NCBI RefSeq assembly: GCF_900128495.1
Contig: NZ_LT635801.1
Coordinates: 817,997 to 881,996, forward strand
Source of the DNA: Bacteroides ilei
Lineage (GTDB): Bacteria > Bacteroidota > Bacteroidia > Bacteroidales > Bacteroidaceae
Direction of reading: 5' to 3'
Length of the DNA stretch: 64,000 bases
In this document: positions 45,327 through 54,636 of the stretch, piece after piece
Layout: every line of letters starts with the position of its first letter
Numbering within the stretch: position 1 is the stretch's first letter
Made by a program: the position numbers and the translations under genes
Notes under the pieces: generated by a model
Databases searched by the model: none
The model's input: only the letters and a program-made list of their open reading frames with translations
Told to the model about the DNA's origin: nothing

Positions 45327-48300
45327 TTAAAACGTCAATTGTAATCCGGCAAAGAATTCGCGGTTAGCCCAGTATGTATCTCCAGAGTAGTAGAATGCTC
45401 CGTCAACTCCACGGTTCAATGTAGAACCATTGTTAGGTACTTGTGGATCGAACATAGAATAACCGGTGATAGTGAACGGATTCTTGACACCTACATACAG
45501 ACGTAAAGATTCGATGTGGGCTTTTGAAATCAGGCTCTTGTCGAATGTATATCCCAATGTGATACGGTTGCAACGGAAATAAGAACCGTTTTCGATGAAG
45601 TAGTCTGAAGCCATAGTGTGGTTACCGTTAGGGTCGTTCAATACGGCACGTGGTATGTTGGTATTGGTATTGGCCGGTAATGTAATGGTTTCGCCACCTG
45701 CAGTTGTGAAGGTTACATCTTCAGCACGGAAACGGTTGTTCATGTCGGTCATCTGGTTCTTGGCTGCATATCCGCCCATAAGTTCAGTCTTCCAGTTGTT
45801 GTAGATCTGGTTTCCGAAGTCACCTTGCCACAACATTGAGAAGTCGAAACCTTTGTATTCGGCTGTAATGTTCAGACCTAAAGAACAGTCGGGCAATGAA
45901 GACCCGATGAATGTCTTATCATCATCTGTAATCTGTCCGTCATGGTTTGTATCTACATATTTGAGGTCACCTGCCTGAGCAGAAGGCTGGAGGCGTTCAC
46001 CCTTTTCGTTGACGTAGTTGGCAGCTTCTTCATTGGTACGGAACAAACCGTCGGTCTTATATCCCCAGAACTGGGCAACCGGTTGTCCTACTACAGTCAT
46101 TGTTACGTTACCGGTGCTACAAGAACCTCCGGCTAATGAAGCGTTACTTCCCAAGCTGGTAACTTCGTTGCGATAGAAAGAGAAGTTAGGTGAAATGGTC
46201 AGATTGACGTCACCGATCTTTTCACGATAGGTTGCGGCGATTTCGATACCCCAGTTCTTCATGCTACCGATATTCATATATACAGAGTTGATATTACCGG
46301 TAGATTTAGGCAGCTGTACAGCCAGCAACATATCTGTGGTCTTACGGTTATAATAGTCGAATACCAGACTGAACTTGTTGTTGAACATATCCAAATCGAA
46401 ACCGACACCGGCATCTCTTGTTGTTTCCCATGACAGATCAGGGTTAGCGAAGTTTTCAATCAAAGGAGCTGGAGCGTTAGAAGCGGTACCTTCCGGATTG
46501 ATCTGGTTCGGTCCGAATGTATAATATCGGTTATCGCTTTCAACTACTGACTGGTAGTCATATCTACCTACGGCATTGGCACTACCGATCCATCCTAATG
46601 TAGCACGGATCTTCAAATTGTCGATCCATCCTGATGTAGCTTCTTTCATCCATGGTTCTTCACTGATTCTCCATCCGGCAGAGAATGATGGGAAATATCC
46701 CCAACGGTTACCATCTTTGAACTTGGAAGATTTATCAGCACGGAAGTTGGCTGTAATCATATACTTGCTGTTGTATGAGTACATGACTCTGGCAAGGTAT
46801 GAATAGTATGCTTCATTGTATTGTGAACTTACGATTGTCTGATAATCCGGATAACGGCTTTCCTGACCGAAATCTGCATATTCATTGCTTTGTCCTGCAT
46901 TCTGTGTTGACCATCCGTCGAATGATTCTGATACGATACCCAATACACCTGACAGGTTATGACCACCATTGAATGTCTTGTCGAAAGTCAACAGGTTTTC
47001 AATGATCTGATGTCCGCTACCACCTTTTGTGGTTGTTTGTGTGTTGTATGCCTGTTTTCCGTTTGCTGTTCCCAAGTCATGTTCCGGAACAATGGTTGCA
47101 TCGTTGTTTCTTGCAAATGAGTAAGTGTATGTCAGACGGTATTTCAACCAGTCGAAGATTTTGATTTCACCGAATATACTTCCTAATCCTGTGATTGAAT
47201 TGTTGCGGAGCTTTTGATTTTTCAGGAACCATACCTGGTTGACCATATCGTTTCCATCACGACCGTTGTTACCGGTAAGGAAGAGTGAACCGTCTTCGTT
47301 ATATACCGGAAGGTTTGACGGAGTCAACATCATGTTCATCAGAGAAGCTCCACTGAAGCCTCTTGTTCTGCTGTTGCTGGCAAAGATACGTCCTCCGTAA
47401 GTGAAGCGTCCTACTGTACCTTGTACGTTTGCATAGATGTTGTCTGCTTTAATATCTTCTTTATGCATCTGGTCATCATTGTCGGCGTGGGTAGCACCGA
47501 TACGATAGTTGGCGTATTGGCTACCGCCACTTACAGACAGGTCATATTTCTGGTAATTCGTATTGCAGAAATATTCATCCCACCAGTCGGTTCTACCCAA
47601 CGGGTTACTAGGATTGGCAACTCCTGTCGGAACGACTTTATTCCATGAGCCGTTAGCAATAGAAGCGGCATCAGAAGAATTATAATAAAGTTCGTTTACA
47701 TATACTGCATAATCGTATGGATTCAGCATGTCTACTTTATTTGTGTTAGATCCGAAACCGGCGTATGCGTTGAAATTGACTTTCGGTTTTCCTTCTGCAC
47801 CTTTCTTAGTAGTGACTACGATAACACCATTAGCACCACGTACACCATAGATGGCACAGGAAGCGGCGTCTTTCAATACTTGGATAGATTCGATTTCATT
47901 GTCGTTAGGAATATTTCCTGAAGCGTCGATGATACCATCTACAACCCACAACGGATCGGTGCTACCAGTGATGGAAGCTGTACCACGGATACGGATCTTA
48001 CCTCCTGATACGTTGACACCTGCGGTACTTCCTTGTAATGCATCAGTAATACCACCCGGCGATTTCAATACTTCGGTCGGGCTTAATGTTGAAATAGCAG
48101 AAGTCAAATCCTCTTTCTTTTGTGTACCATAACCTACTACTACTACATTATCCAGCATTTGTGTATCTTCTGTCAATGTAACGTTCAGTGTAGTTTTTCC
48201 GGCTACTGGAATTTCTTGTGTCTTATATCCGACAAATGATATAACGAGTGTTGATTGCGAGGGGACATTTAGATTAAAATTACCATCAAAATCTGTGATG

Positions 48301-48467
48301 GTACCATTGGTTGTCCCTTTTTGAAGCACACTGGCTCCAATAATAGATTCTCCATTTCCATCTTTAACGGTACCTTTTACCGTAATGTTCTGCGATAATG
48401 CCCATAATGGAATCATACAGAACAATAAAAGTAACCCGATAGGGCGTAATTTAAAAGAGTTTTTCAT
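45327..48467 (-). CDS. SusC-like TonB-dependent outer-membrane transporter
   Basis: 1046 residues. A signal peptide is followed by a carboxypeptidase-like regulatory domain (VKGTVKDGNGESIIGASVLQKGT, about 27-105), the TonB-box-like segment DNVVVVGYGTQKKEDLTSAIS, the plug (GIRGANG-like AIYGVRGANGVIVVTTKKG) and the beta-barrel ending in FFAGLQLTF. It imports oligosaccharides across the outer membrane with SusD. First gene of the xylan locus; no hybrid two-component or anti-sigma regulator adjoins it in the window. Confidence 0.96.
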   Translation of the reverse strand: MKNSFKLRPIGLLLLFCMIPLWALSQNITVKGTVKDGNGESIIGASVLQKGTTNGTITDFDGNFNLNVPSQSTLVISFVGYKTQEIPVAGKTTLNVTLTEDTQMLDNVVVVGYGTQKKEDLTSAISTLSPTEVLKSPGGITDALQGSTAGVNVSGGKIRIRGTASITGSTDPLWVVDGIIDASGNIPNDNEIESIQVLKDAASCAIYGVRGANGVIVVTTKKGAEGKPKVNFNAYAGFGSNTNKVDMLNPYDYAVYVNELYYNSSDAASIANGSWNKVVPTGVANPSNPLGRTDWWDEYFCNTNYQKYDLSVSGGSQYANYRIGATHADNDDQMHKEDIKADNIYANVQGTVGRFTYGGRIFASNSRTRGFSGASLMNMMLTPSNLPVYNEDGSLFLTGNNGRDGNDMVNQVWFLKNQKLRNNSITGLGSIFGEIKIFDWLKYRLTYTYSFARNNDATIVPEHDLGTANGKQAYNTQTTTKGGSGHQIIENLLTFDKTFNGGHNLSGVLGIVSESFDGWSTQNAGQSNEYADFGQESRYPDYQTIVSSQYNEAYYSYLARVMYSYNSKYMITANFRADKSSKFKDGNRWGYFPSFSAGWRISEEPWMKEATSGWIDNLKIRATLGWIGSANAVGRYDYQSVVESDNRYYTFGPNQINPEGTASNAPAPLIENFANPDLSWETTRDAGVGFDLDMFNNKFSLVFDYYNRKTTDMLLAVQLPKSTGNINSVYMNIGSMKNWGIEIAATYREKIGDVNLTISPNFSFYRNEVTSLGSNASLAGGSCSTGNVTMTVVGQPVAQFWGYKTDGLFRTNEEAANYVNEKGERLQPSAQAGDLKYVDTNHDGQITDDDKTFIGSSLPDCSLGLNITAEYKGFDFSMLWQGDFGNQIYNNWKTELMGGYAAKNQMTDMNNRFRAEDVTFTTAGGETITLPANTNTNIPRAVLNDPNGNHTMASDYFIENGSYFRCNRITLGYTFDKSLISKAHIESLRLYVGVKNPFTITGYSMFDPQVPNNGSTLNRGVDGAFYYSGDTYWANREFFAGLQLTF

Positions 48468-49020
48468 AGGTTATATTATTGTTATATGATTAGAATTTAC
48501 ATACGTATTAATAATTTAATCTAATTGAAATCTATGCTATATTCCAGCTGTTTTTTTGAATGACTTATACAACTGACTGCTATAGTTGATAGACTTATTT
48601 GATTGATGATATTTAATGTTTTGCCAAGTATTAGTTTTTATATTTATTATTATGTAATATCTTGTTTTTAAATGCTGGATTTTTTAAAGGGTGGCGTTTG
48701 TTCCCTTTGAAATGTCAATTAAAAACACAGATATTATTGTTACTTTTCTAAGAATTAGAAGGTTGTAAAAAAATATTAAAAAATATTTATAAAACAATCC
48801 ATCTCCTTAAAATTTCGACTCCAAAATTACATTAAAGTGTATTTTTTTAGTTACCCCGCATGTAACATTTATTGTCCATAAAGTAACTCCTATGTTTGTT
48901 CATATTACAAAATATAGAAAAGAATCGTACATTTGTGCTTTATAACATAAACGGGCATGGACTTTATTTCCTACAGCTTGGATAATTGATGTGAAAAATG
49001 TAACATGAAGGATTGTGAGG
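48468..49020. promoter_or_regulatory. Long AT-rich region upstream of the susC-like gene
   Basis: No gene is supported here. A minus-strand TAATTTTG (48822-48829) fits the -7 consensus but has no TTG at -33. Upstream of it is the dyad GTTAC-N7-GTAAC (48850-48866), and a third AGTAACT half-site lies near 48882. If this promoter is used, the susC leader would be about 350 nt long. The pattern suggests an activator-dependent promoter. Confidence 0.4.
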
Positions 49021-49060
49021 ATAAATAAAAAAGACCATGTATAAAAGTATACATGATCTT
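49021..49060 (-). terminator. Terminator of the tRNA operon
   Basis: On the minus strand a 13-bp stem with one G-T pair (49048-49060 with 49031-49043) and a 4-nt loop is followed by a T-rich tail (TTTTTTATTTAT), just after the last tRNA. Confidence 0.85.
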
Positions 49061-49065
49061 TATGG

Positions 49066-49138
49066 AGCGGAAGACGGGACTCAAACCCGCGACCCTCAGC
49101 TTGGAAGGCTAATGCTCTATCGACTGAGCTACTTCCGC
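49066..49138 (-). tRNA. tRNA-Gly (TCC), second copy
   Basis: 73-nt cloverleaf with acceptor stem GCGGAAG/CTTCCGC, anticodon loop CTTCCAA (anticodon TCC) and T-loop GGTTTGAGTCC. The CCA end is not encoded. It is identical to the copy at 49241-49313. Confidence 0.95.
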
Positions 49139-49145
49139 AGGAAAG

Positions 49146-49228
49146 TGGGCAAGGATGGATTCGAACCACCGAAGGCGTAAGCCAGCAGATTTACAGTCTG
49201 CCCCATTTGGCCACTCTGGTACTTGCCC
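49146..49228 (-). tRNA. tRNA-Tyr (GTA), second copy
   Basis: 83 nt with a long variable arm as expected for tRNA-Tyr. Anticodon stem-loop CAGACTGTAAATCTG gives GTA. Acceptor stem GGGCAAG/CTTGCCC; the seventh pair differs from the other copy but remains paired. Confidence 0.95.
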
Positions 49229-49240
49229 GTTCAAAATAAG

Positions 49241-49313
49241 AGCGGAAGACGGGACTCAAACCCGCGACCCTCAGCTTGGAAGGCTAATGCTCTATCGACT
49301 GAGCTACTTCCGC
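49241..49313 (-). tRNA. tRNA-Gly (TCC), first copy
   Basis: 73 nt, same sequence as the copy 175 bp downstream in transcription. Acceptor GCGGAAG/CTTCCGC, anticodon TCC. Confidence 0.95.
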
Positions 49314-49320
49314 AGGAAAG

Positions 49321-49403
49321 TGGGCAAAGATGGATTCGAACCACCGAAGGCGTAAGCCAGCAGATTTACAGTCTGCCCCATTTGGCCACTCTGGTATTTG
49401 CCC
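49321..49403 (-). tRNA. tRNA-Tyr (GTA), first copy
   Basis: 83 nt, long variable arm, anticodon GTA. Acceptor stem GGGCAAA/TTTGCCC; it is the first gene of the four-tRNA operon. Confidence 0.95.
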
Positions 49404-49453
49404 GTTCGCTTTTGATATTATCACTATTGCCAGTGCTTTTCTCAATTGCGATG

Positions 49454-49484
49454 CAAAGGTACAACTATTTTTTTAATCTGCAAG
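49454..49484 (-). promoter_or_regulatory. tRNA operon promoter
   Basis: TACCTTTG (49454-49461) and CTTG (49481-49484) with 19 bp between, on the minus strand, about 50 bp before the first tRNA. The -33 element lies within the last codons of ribH. Confidence 0.65.
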
Positions 49485-49959
49485 CAAAATCAATCATTTT
49501 TATTGCAGTAACTGCACATTCGTCTCCTTTGTTTCCAAGTCTTCCTCCCGAACGTTCTTCTGCCTGTTCCATGTTGTTGGTGGTAATCAGGCCGTAAATG
49601 ACTGGAGTGTCAGTAGTTGCGTTCAGCTGGGCTATACCTTGGGTTGTTCCGGCGCAGACATAATCAAAATGGGGAGTGTCACCGCGGACTACACAGCCTA
49701 AAGCAATGACTGCATCTACTTTACCGCTTTTTATCATCTGTGCAGATCCGAAGGTCAACTCGAAACTGCCAGGCACAGTGGCCACCAGAATATTTTCATC
49801 CTTTGCACCATGTCTTTTTAATGTCTTTACCGCACCTTCCAGCAACGGGCCGGTAATATTATGGTTCCATTCGGAAACGACGATACCAAAGCGCATCTGT
49901 GAAGCGTCTGGAACTGAATTGAAATCGTAATCGGAGAGGTTATGAAATGCTGTTGCCAT
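49465..49959 (-). CDS. ribH: 6,7-dimethyl-8-ribityllumazine synthase
   Basis: 164 residues. Signatures: [14 protein letters not shown] (substrate Trp/Asn region), [29 protein letters not shown] with catalytic His, and [12 protein letters not shown] near the end. It condenses the ribityl-aminouracil and butanone phosphate in riboflavin synthesis and assembles into capsids. It is followed on the same strand by the tRNA operon, and preceded by a TPR gene with its own terminator. Confidence 0.96.
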   Translation of the reverse strand: MATAFHNLSDYDFNSVPDASQMRFGIVVSEWNHNITGPLLEGAVKTLKRHGAKDENILVATVPGSFELTFGSAQMIKSGKVDAVIALGCVVRGDTPHFDYVCAGTTQGIAQLNATTDTPVIYGLITTNNMEQAEERSGGRLGNKGDECAVTAIKMIDFACRLKK

Positions 49960-50013
49960 AATGAATAATTTTTAATGGATTAATGTCTTTATTGTAAATG
50001 TAAATAGCGGTAT

Positions 50014-50084
50014 AAAAAAACGAAGAATCCGGTAAAATGCTTTTGCGTGACCTACACAAAAGGAAGATTACAAGATTCTTCGTT
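50014..50084 (-). terminator. Terminator of the TPR gene
   Basis: On the minus strand AACGAAGAATC (right arm at 50074-50084) pairs with GATTCTTCGTT (50019-50029), and seven T residues follow. The 44-nt loop carries a nested TTTTG/CAAAA pairing. Confidence 0.75.
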
Positions 50085-50133
50085 TGCTCAATTTTTTTAA
50101 AGTCTGATCCTGATTATTGCAAGGTCTCCTTTA

Positions 50134-50811
50134 TTATTTAATTGACGCACGTTCAATATATCTGTCAATATCGTAAGCCTGCATGGAATTTCCGTATTTA
50201 TTCTTAATTTTGGTGTAGGCTTCAACTGCTTCGGCATTTTTGCCTTGTTTTTCCAGAATTTGTCCTGCCTGAAGCAGATACAGCGGACTCAATGACTGGC
50301 TGTCTGCTTTATCAGCAGCTTTCAGCAGTGTGGCTGCAGCTTTGTCCAGTTGTCCCAATTCTGCATAACAATTACCCATAGTGCCCAAAATTGCCGGAGA
50401 AACCATGTAGTCGTCTGCACTGAATTTGTCCAGGTATTTCAGGGCTTCTTCATATTTCCCCAATTGAGCGTAACAAAGTCCTGCATAGGCATTGGCTAAG
50501 TTTCCGGCGTCGGTACTGCTAAATTCGTCTGCTATTTTCAAGAATCCCTTGTAACCAAGGCTATCACCTTTCAATGCTATTTCATACTGGTCATTGCCGA
50601 AATATGCTTCACCTTTGAAGAGGGCTTCGGAAGCCTTTTGTTCATTAGGTTCACTGATGAAATGTCTGTAACCGAATGTACCCAGAACAATCACTACGAT
50701 TGCTACTACGATACCGATCAAAACGTTTTTGTACTTAAAAAGGAATGATTCTGAAGCAGAGAGTGCTTCGTCTACATTCAATGGATCATGAGTGTGTTTT
50801 TGTTCTGCCAT
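50134..50811 (-). CDS. Membrane-anchored TPR protein
   Basis: 225 residues. A cytoplasmic N-terminus of about 28 residues, one membrane segment (VLIGIVVAIVVIVLGTFGY), then tetratricopeptide-like repeats outside, e.g. ANAYAGLCYAQLGKYEEALKYLDKF and LGTMGNCYAELGQLDKAAATLLKAA. It resembles YfgM-type ancillary proteins of the Sec translocon in layout. Divergent from recF, with a TACTTTTG -7 box at 50857-50864. Confidence 0.82.
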   Translation of the reverse strand: MAEQKHTHDPLNVDEALSASESFLFKYKNVLIGIVVAIVVIVLGTFGYRHFISEPNEQKASEALFKGEAYFGNDQYEIALKGDSLGYKGFLKIADEFSSTDAGNLANAYAGLCYAQLGKYEEALKYLDKFSADDYMVSPAILGTMGNCYAELGQLDKAAATLLKAADKADSQSLSPLYLLQAGQILEKQGKNAEAVEAYTKIKNKYGNSMQAYDIDRYIERASIK

Positions 50812-50959
50812 TTTATATTAGTATTTATTATTTCTTGAGTGAAACTTTTCGGTCAGCAAAAGTAATTTATTTATAGTTATAAACGAAATTTGAAAGCATG
50901 TTTTTTTAGCTATCCTGCTTTTATTGCTATTTTTGTAGTCTCAAATTAAGATTTTGTTT

Positions 50960-52078
50960 ATGTGGTTGAAACGCATTTCAATATTGAACTATAAGAATCT
51001 GGAACAGGCGGAACTGAGTTTTTCTCCTAAAATGAACTGTATTATAGGTAAAAATGGTATGGGAAAGACTAATCTGATGGATGCGGTCTATTATCTTTCA
51101 TTCTGTAAAAGCGCCACTAATCCGATAGATTCCCAAAATATTCTTCATGAGCGTGATTTTTTTGTTTTGCAGGGCTTTTACGAAACGGATCAGGGTGATC
51201 CGGAAGAAGTCTATTGTGGTTTGAAAAGGCGTCAGAAGAAACAGTTCAAACGTAATAAAAAGGAATACAGCCGTTTGTCGGACCATATCGGTCTGATTCC
51301 GTTGGTGATGGTTTCTCCTGCCGATTCCTGGTTGATTGCTGGGGGGAGTGAGGAACGCCGCCGTTTCATGGATGTGGTGATTTCTCAGTTTGACCGGGAG
51401 TATCTGGATGCCTTGATCCGCTATAACAAGGCACTTTTGCAGCGTAATACTTTGCTGAAGGCGGATATGGAGCCTGAGGAGGAATTGATGACGGTATGGG
51501 AGGAAATGATGGCTGCCAGCGGTGAGATTGTGTATCATAAACGTCGTGCATTTATTGATGAATTTATCCCTGTGTTCCAGTCGTACTATTCTTATATATC
51601 TCAGGATCAGGAGGAAGTCAGTCTTCGTTATGAGTCACATGCCGAACGTGGAGGTTTGCTGGATCTGTTGAAGGAATCACGCCAGCGTGACCGTATTTTG
51701 GGATATTCAACCAAAGGGATTCATAAGGATGATTTGGTAATGGAATTAGGTGAGTTCCCAATCAAGCGGGAAGGGTCTCAGGGGCAGAACAAGACTTATC
51801 TGATTGCATTGAAGCTGGCTCAATTCGAGTTCTTGAAACGGACGGGAAGCCGGACTACTCCGATTGTTTTGCTGGATGATATTTTCGACAAACTTGACGC
51901 TTCGCGTGTGGAACAGATTGTCAAGCTGGTGGCGGGTGACAGCTTTGGTCAGATTTTTGTTACGGATACCAACCGGGATCATCTGGACAAGATTCTGAAG
52001 AAGATTGATGGTGATTATAAAGTTTTTGAAGTTACCGACGGTGTAGTTCATGAACGTATACAGGAAATTGAAGCATGA
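50960..52078 (+). CDS. recF: DNA replication and repair protein RecF
   Basis: 372 residues. SMC-like ATPase marks: Walker A IGKNGMGKTNLMDAVYYL, the signature EGSQGQNKTYLIALKLAQ and Walker B PIVLLDDIFDKLD, followed by QIFVTDTNRDHL. It loads RecA at gaps with RecO and RecR. An in-frame TTG lies two codons before the ATG used. TATTTTTG at 50928-50935 is a probable -7 box. The next gene overlaps by 4 bp. Confidence 0.95.
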   Translation: MWLKRISILNYKNLEQAELSFSPKMNCIIGKNGMGKTNLMDAVYYLSFCKSATNPIDSQNILHERDFFVLQGFYETDQGDPEEVYCGLKRRQKKQFKRNKKEYSRLSDHIGLIPLVMVSPADSWLIAGGSEERRRFMDVVISQFDREYLDALIRYNKALLQRNTLLKADMEPEEELMTVWEEMMAASGEIVYHKRRAFIDEFIPVFQSYYSYISQDQEEVSLRYESHAERGGLLDLLKESRQRDRILGYSTKGIHKDDLVMELGEFPIKREGSQGQNKTYLIALKLAQFEFLKRTGSRTTPIVLLDDIFDKLDASRVEQIVKLVAGDSFGQIFVTDTNRDHLDKILKKIDGDYKVFEVTDGVVHERIQEIEA

Positions 52079-52365
52079 AACGTGATAATACGGAACATAT
52101 AGGTGATGTGATCCGCCGGCTTCTCCGTCAGGAAGGACTGGAGACTCCGTTGAATGAATACAGGTTGATTGACGCATGGAAAGATGTGGTCGGTCCTGCC
52201 ATTTACCGTTATACAACCAATCTGTATATAAAGAACCAGACTCTTTATGTACAATTGTCGTCGTCTGTTCTACGTCAGGAGCTGATGATGAGCAGGGAGG
52301 TATTGTTGAGAAACTTGAATGCCAGGGTGGGGGCACAGGTTATAGTCAAAATTGTATTTTACTGA
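52075..52365 (+). CDS. DUF721 (DciA-like) protein
   Basis: 96 residues: HIGDVIRRLLRQEGLETPLNEYRLIDAWKDVVGPAI followed by strands LYIKNQTLYVQLSSSVLRQEL. This is the DUF721 domain, related to the helicase loader DciA that replaces DnaC in many bacteria. It is translationally coupled to recF (ATGA) and its end overlaps the converging fthC by 20 bp. A role in replication fits the recF neighbour. Confidence 0.87.
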   Translation: MKRDNTEHIGDVIRRLLRQEGLETPLNEYRLIDAWKDVVGPAIYRYTTNLYIKNQTLYVQLSSSVLRQELMMSREVLLRNLNARVGAQVIVKIVFY

Positions 52366-52906
52366 TTCGTCCCTTTTCACTCCAAACTTCATCCATTACC
52401 ATGTCAAACGGTTCGGCGGGGATATATTCCTGTACCTGAAACTGGAAACAGATCCCTATTTTGTATGCTTTCAGTTTGGGGAGTAGGCGGTCGTAGTATC
52501 CTTTTCCTCTTCCCAAACGGTTCCCTTGGGCATCGAAGCCGACTCCGGGTATGAGTGCCAGATCTATCCTTCCATAATCGGAAAGAGGTTCTCCTCCGGG
52601 TTCTTCTATCCCAAAACTGCCTTTTGTGAGGTTATCTTTTCCCGTATATTTCCGCAGTTCCAGTTCATTTCCTTTGACTACCGGAAGAATGATTTCTTTT
52701 TCACGGCTCCATTTATCTATGAATTTTTGGGTCTGCACTTCGTCGGGGAGTGAATAGTAGAGCAGGATGGAAGTCGCCTGACGGAATCTGTCGAGCTGTT
52801 CTATCTGTTGCAGGAGTTGGCTGGAATATTCTTCCAGCTCTTTCTGTGTATAAGCTTTTTTCTGTGTTGCAATATAACGGCGCAATTCTTTTTTGGTAAC
52901 TGTCAT
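52346..52906 (-). CDS. 5-formyltetrahydrofolate cyclo-ligase
   Basis: 186 residues. The ATP-binding signature LGRGKGYYDRLLP is near the C-terminus, with KKELRRYIATQKKAY at the start and ALIPGVGFDAQGNR preceding the signature. It converts 5-formyl-THF to 5,10-methenyl-THF. It converges on the DUF721 gene, with overlapping 3' ends. Confidence 0.95.
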   Translation of the reverse strand: MTVTKKELRRYIATQKKAYTQKELEEYSSQLLQQIEQLDRFRQATSILLYYSLPDEVQTQKFIDKWSREKEIILPVVKGNELELRKYTGKDNLTKGSFGIEEPGGEPLSDYGRIDLALIPGVGFDAQGNRLGRGKGYYDRLLPKLKAYKIGICFQFQVQEYIPAEPFDMVMDEVWSEKGRISKIQF

Positions 52907-52928
52907 AGAGTAATATTATTATATGGAA

Positions 52929-52974
52929 ATACCGGAATCCTTGTTTCCGATTGAAGAAAAAAGGATTCCGGTAT
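52929..52974 (-). terminator. Hairpin between ctpA and the cyclo-ligase gene
   Basis: ATACCGGAATCCTT (52929-52942) and AAGGATTCCGGTAT (52961-52974) form a perfect 14-bp stem, 23 bp past the ctpA stop. The following tail is only moderately T-rich. Confidence 0.65.
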
Positions 52975-52997
52975 GTGGATTTGTTATTGTTCTGTCG

Positions 52998-54632
52998 TCA
53001 TTTTTTTTGGGGGGCTTTCGGGAATGAATCACCGTTCTCAAGGACTTCTACAGCTTTCAGAACAGTATTGTCCGACTGGTTCATGTACTGCAGGTAAGCC
53101 TCCATCCCCAGCATGTTATAGATAATATTGCCGTATAAAGCTTCGTCCAGTATTTTTTTGGACTTGTACATCAGAATATTTCTGCGTTTCAGATCTCTTT
53201 TTTCGGCATATGATGCGAATTTTTCCAACAGGTTCTGTTTTTTCAGGTAGGCTTCCATCTGTTCCGGGGTAGAGTATTCCTGCAGAACTTTTCTGTTCTT
53301 GTCGGTATAGTCCAGTGAGAATCTGGCTATCAGTCCTTTGGTTACCGCCATACGGTAATAGGAAGTCATGCCCGTAGTGTCTTGTGGTACAAATATGTCC
53401 GGCATAATGCCACCTCCACCATATACCGGACGTCCGATACTGGTATAATAGGTTTCTTCCTTATTCTGCTTGATACTGTCGGCCGAGAAGAATTCACCGT
53501 GCTCATATCGTGTGATGATATCCATTTCATATTCGGCATCATTTCCTTTGGCATAAGGCTTCTGGATGCATCTGCCAGACGGGGTATAATAGCGGGCTAT
53601 TGTCAGGCGGATGGCAGAACCGTCGCTAAATTCGATAGGCTGTTGTACCAACCCTTTACCGAACGAACGGCGTCCGATGATGGTACCGCGGTCATTGTCC
53701 TGGATGGCACCGGCAAAAATTTCACTGGCCGATGCAGACCCTTCGTCGACCAGAACAACCAGCGGTAATTTCTGGCTACTTCCTGTTCCGTTAGAAGCAT
53801 AATCCTGACGAGGGGATTTACGTCCTTCCGTATATACTATCAGGCGGTTGTTCGGAAGAAATTCGTTTACCATCTGGATAGCAGCGGCCATATATCCGCC
53901 GGTATTGCCACGCAGGTCGATAATCAGTCCTTCACAGTTCTTTTGATTCAATTTGGCCAGTGCTACCAGTAGCTCCGGATAAGTGGTTTCACCGAATTTG
54001 TTGATCTTGACATAGCCGAATTTGTCATTGATCATGTAGGTGGCGTCAATACTCTGTACGGGGATATCTCCGCGGACAATGGTAAAATGTAGGATTCCTT
54101 TTTCTCCGGGACGATACACACCTATCTTGACCTTACTTCCTTTTTCTCCTTTCAGGCGGCGCATGGATTCCTGGTTTGTAACAATCTTGCCTACAAAGGC
54201 TGTATCATTCACTTCTACAATACGGTCACCTGCCATAAGACCTACTTTTTCGGAAGGGCCTCCGGCAATTACATTATTTACATGAATGGTATCATCTTGA
54301 ATCGTGAACTGAATACCAATACCGCTGAAGCTTCCTTTCAAATCGGCATTGGCCGCTTCCTGGTCTTTAGCGGAGAAATAAGAAGAATGCGGATCAAGTT
54401 CTTCCAGAATCTGAGGCATCGCATCTTCTACCAGGTCGGCCATGTTGACAGAATCAACATATTGGTCGTCGATGATGCGTAACAATGCATTCAGTTTATT
54501 TGACGAGGTGTTGATAATGCCTAATTTATTGCCCGAAAAATGATTGGCGTAAAATGTTCCTATGAGGATACCTGCCACCATACATATGGCAAGCAGGAAT
54601 GGCATAAGTCGGTTCTTGTTATTTGTTGTCAT
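52998..54632 (-). CDS. ctpA: C-terminal processing peptidase (S41, CtpA-like)
   Basis: 544 residues. Signal anchor (MPFLLAICMVAGILIGTFYA), PDZ domain about 95-180 (DLKGSFSGIGIQF to MAGDRIVEVND), then the S41 protease with the catalytic Ser301-Lys326 pair in DEGSASASEIFAGA and SFGKGLVQ, spaced 25 residues as in known Ctp enzymes. It cleaves periplasmic proteins at C-terminal regions. The long C-terminal extension after about residue 400 is usual for Bacteroidota members. It starts 4 bp after the dCMP deaminase stop. Confidence 0.94.
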   Translation of the reverse strand: MTTNNKNRLMPFLLAICMVAGILIGTFYANHFSGNKLGIINTSSNKLNALLRIIDDQYVDSVNMADLVEDAMPQILEELDPHSSYFSAKDQEAANADLKGSFSGIGIQFTIQDDTIHVNNVIAGGPSEKVGLMAGDRIVEVNDTAFVGKIVTNQESMRRLKGEKGSKVKIGVYRPGEKGILHFTIVRGDIPVQSIDATYMINDKFGYVKINKFGETTYPELLVALAKLNQKNCEGLIIDLRGNTGGYMAAAIQMVNEFLPNNRLIVYTEGRKSPRQDYASNGTGSSQKLPLVVLVDEGSASASEIFAGAIQDNDRGTIIGRRSFGKGLVQQPIEFSDGSAIRLTIARYYTPSGRCIQKPYAKGNDAEYEMDIITRYEHGEFFSADSIKQNKEETYYTSIGRPVYGGGGIMPDIFVPQDTTGMTSYYRMAVTKGLIARFSLDYTDKNRKVLQEYSTPEQMEAYLKKQNLLEKFASYAEKRDLKRRNILMYKSKKILDEALYGNIIYNMLGMEAYLQYMNQSDNTVLKAVEVLENGDSFPKAPQKK

Positions 54633-54636
54633 ATTC

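Noticed and set aside
49155..49597. Open reading frames across the tRNA cluster and ribH 3' end on the plus strand
   Set aside because: They read antisense through four well-formed tRNAs and ribH; the peptide repeats only reflect the 175-bp duplication.
49960..50133. FMN riboswitch upstream of ribH
   Set aside because: The interval is occupied by a terminator hairpin and lacks the multi-helix conserved FMN aptamer sequences.
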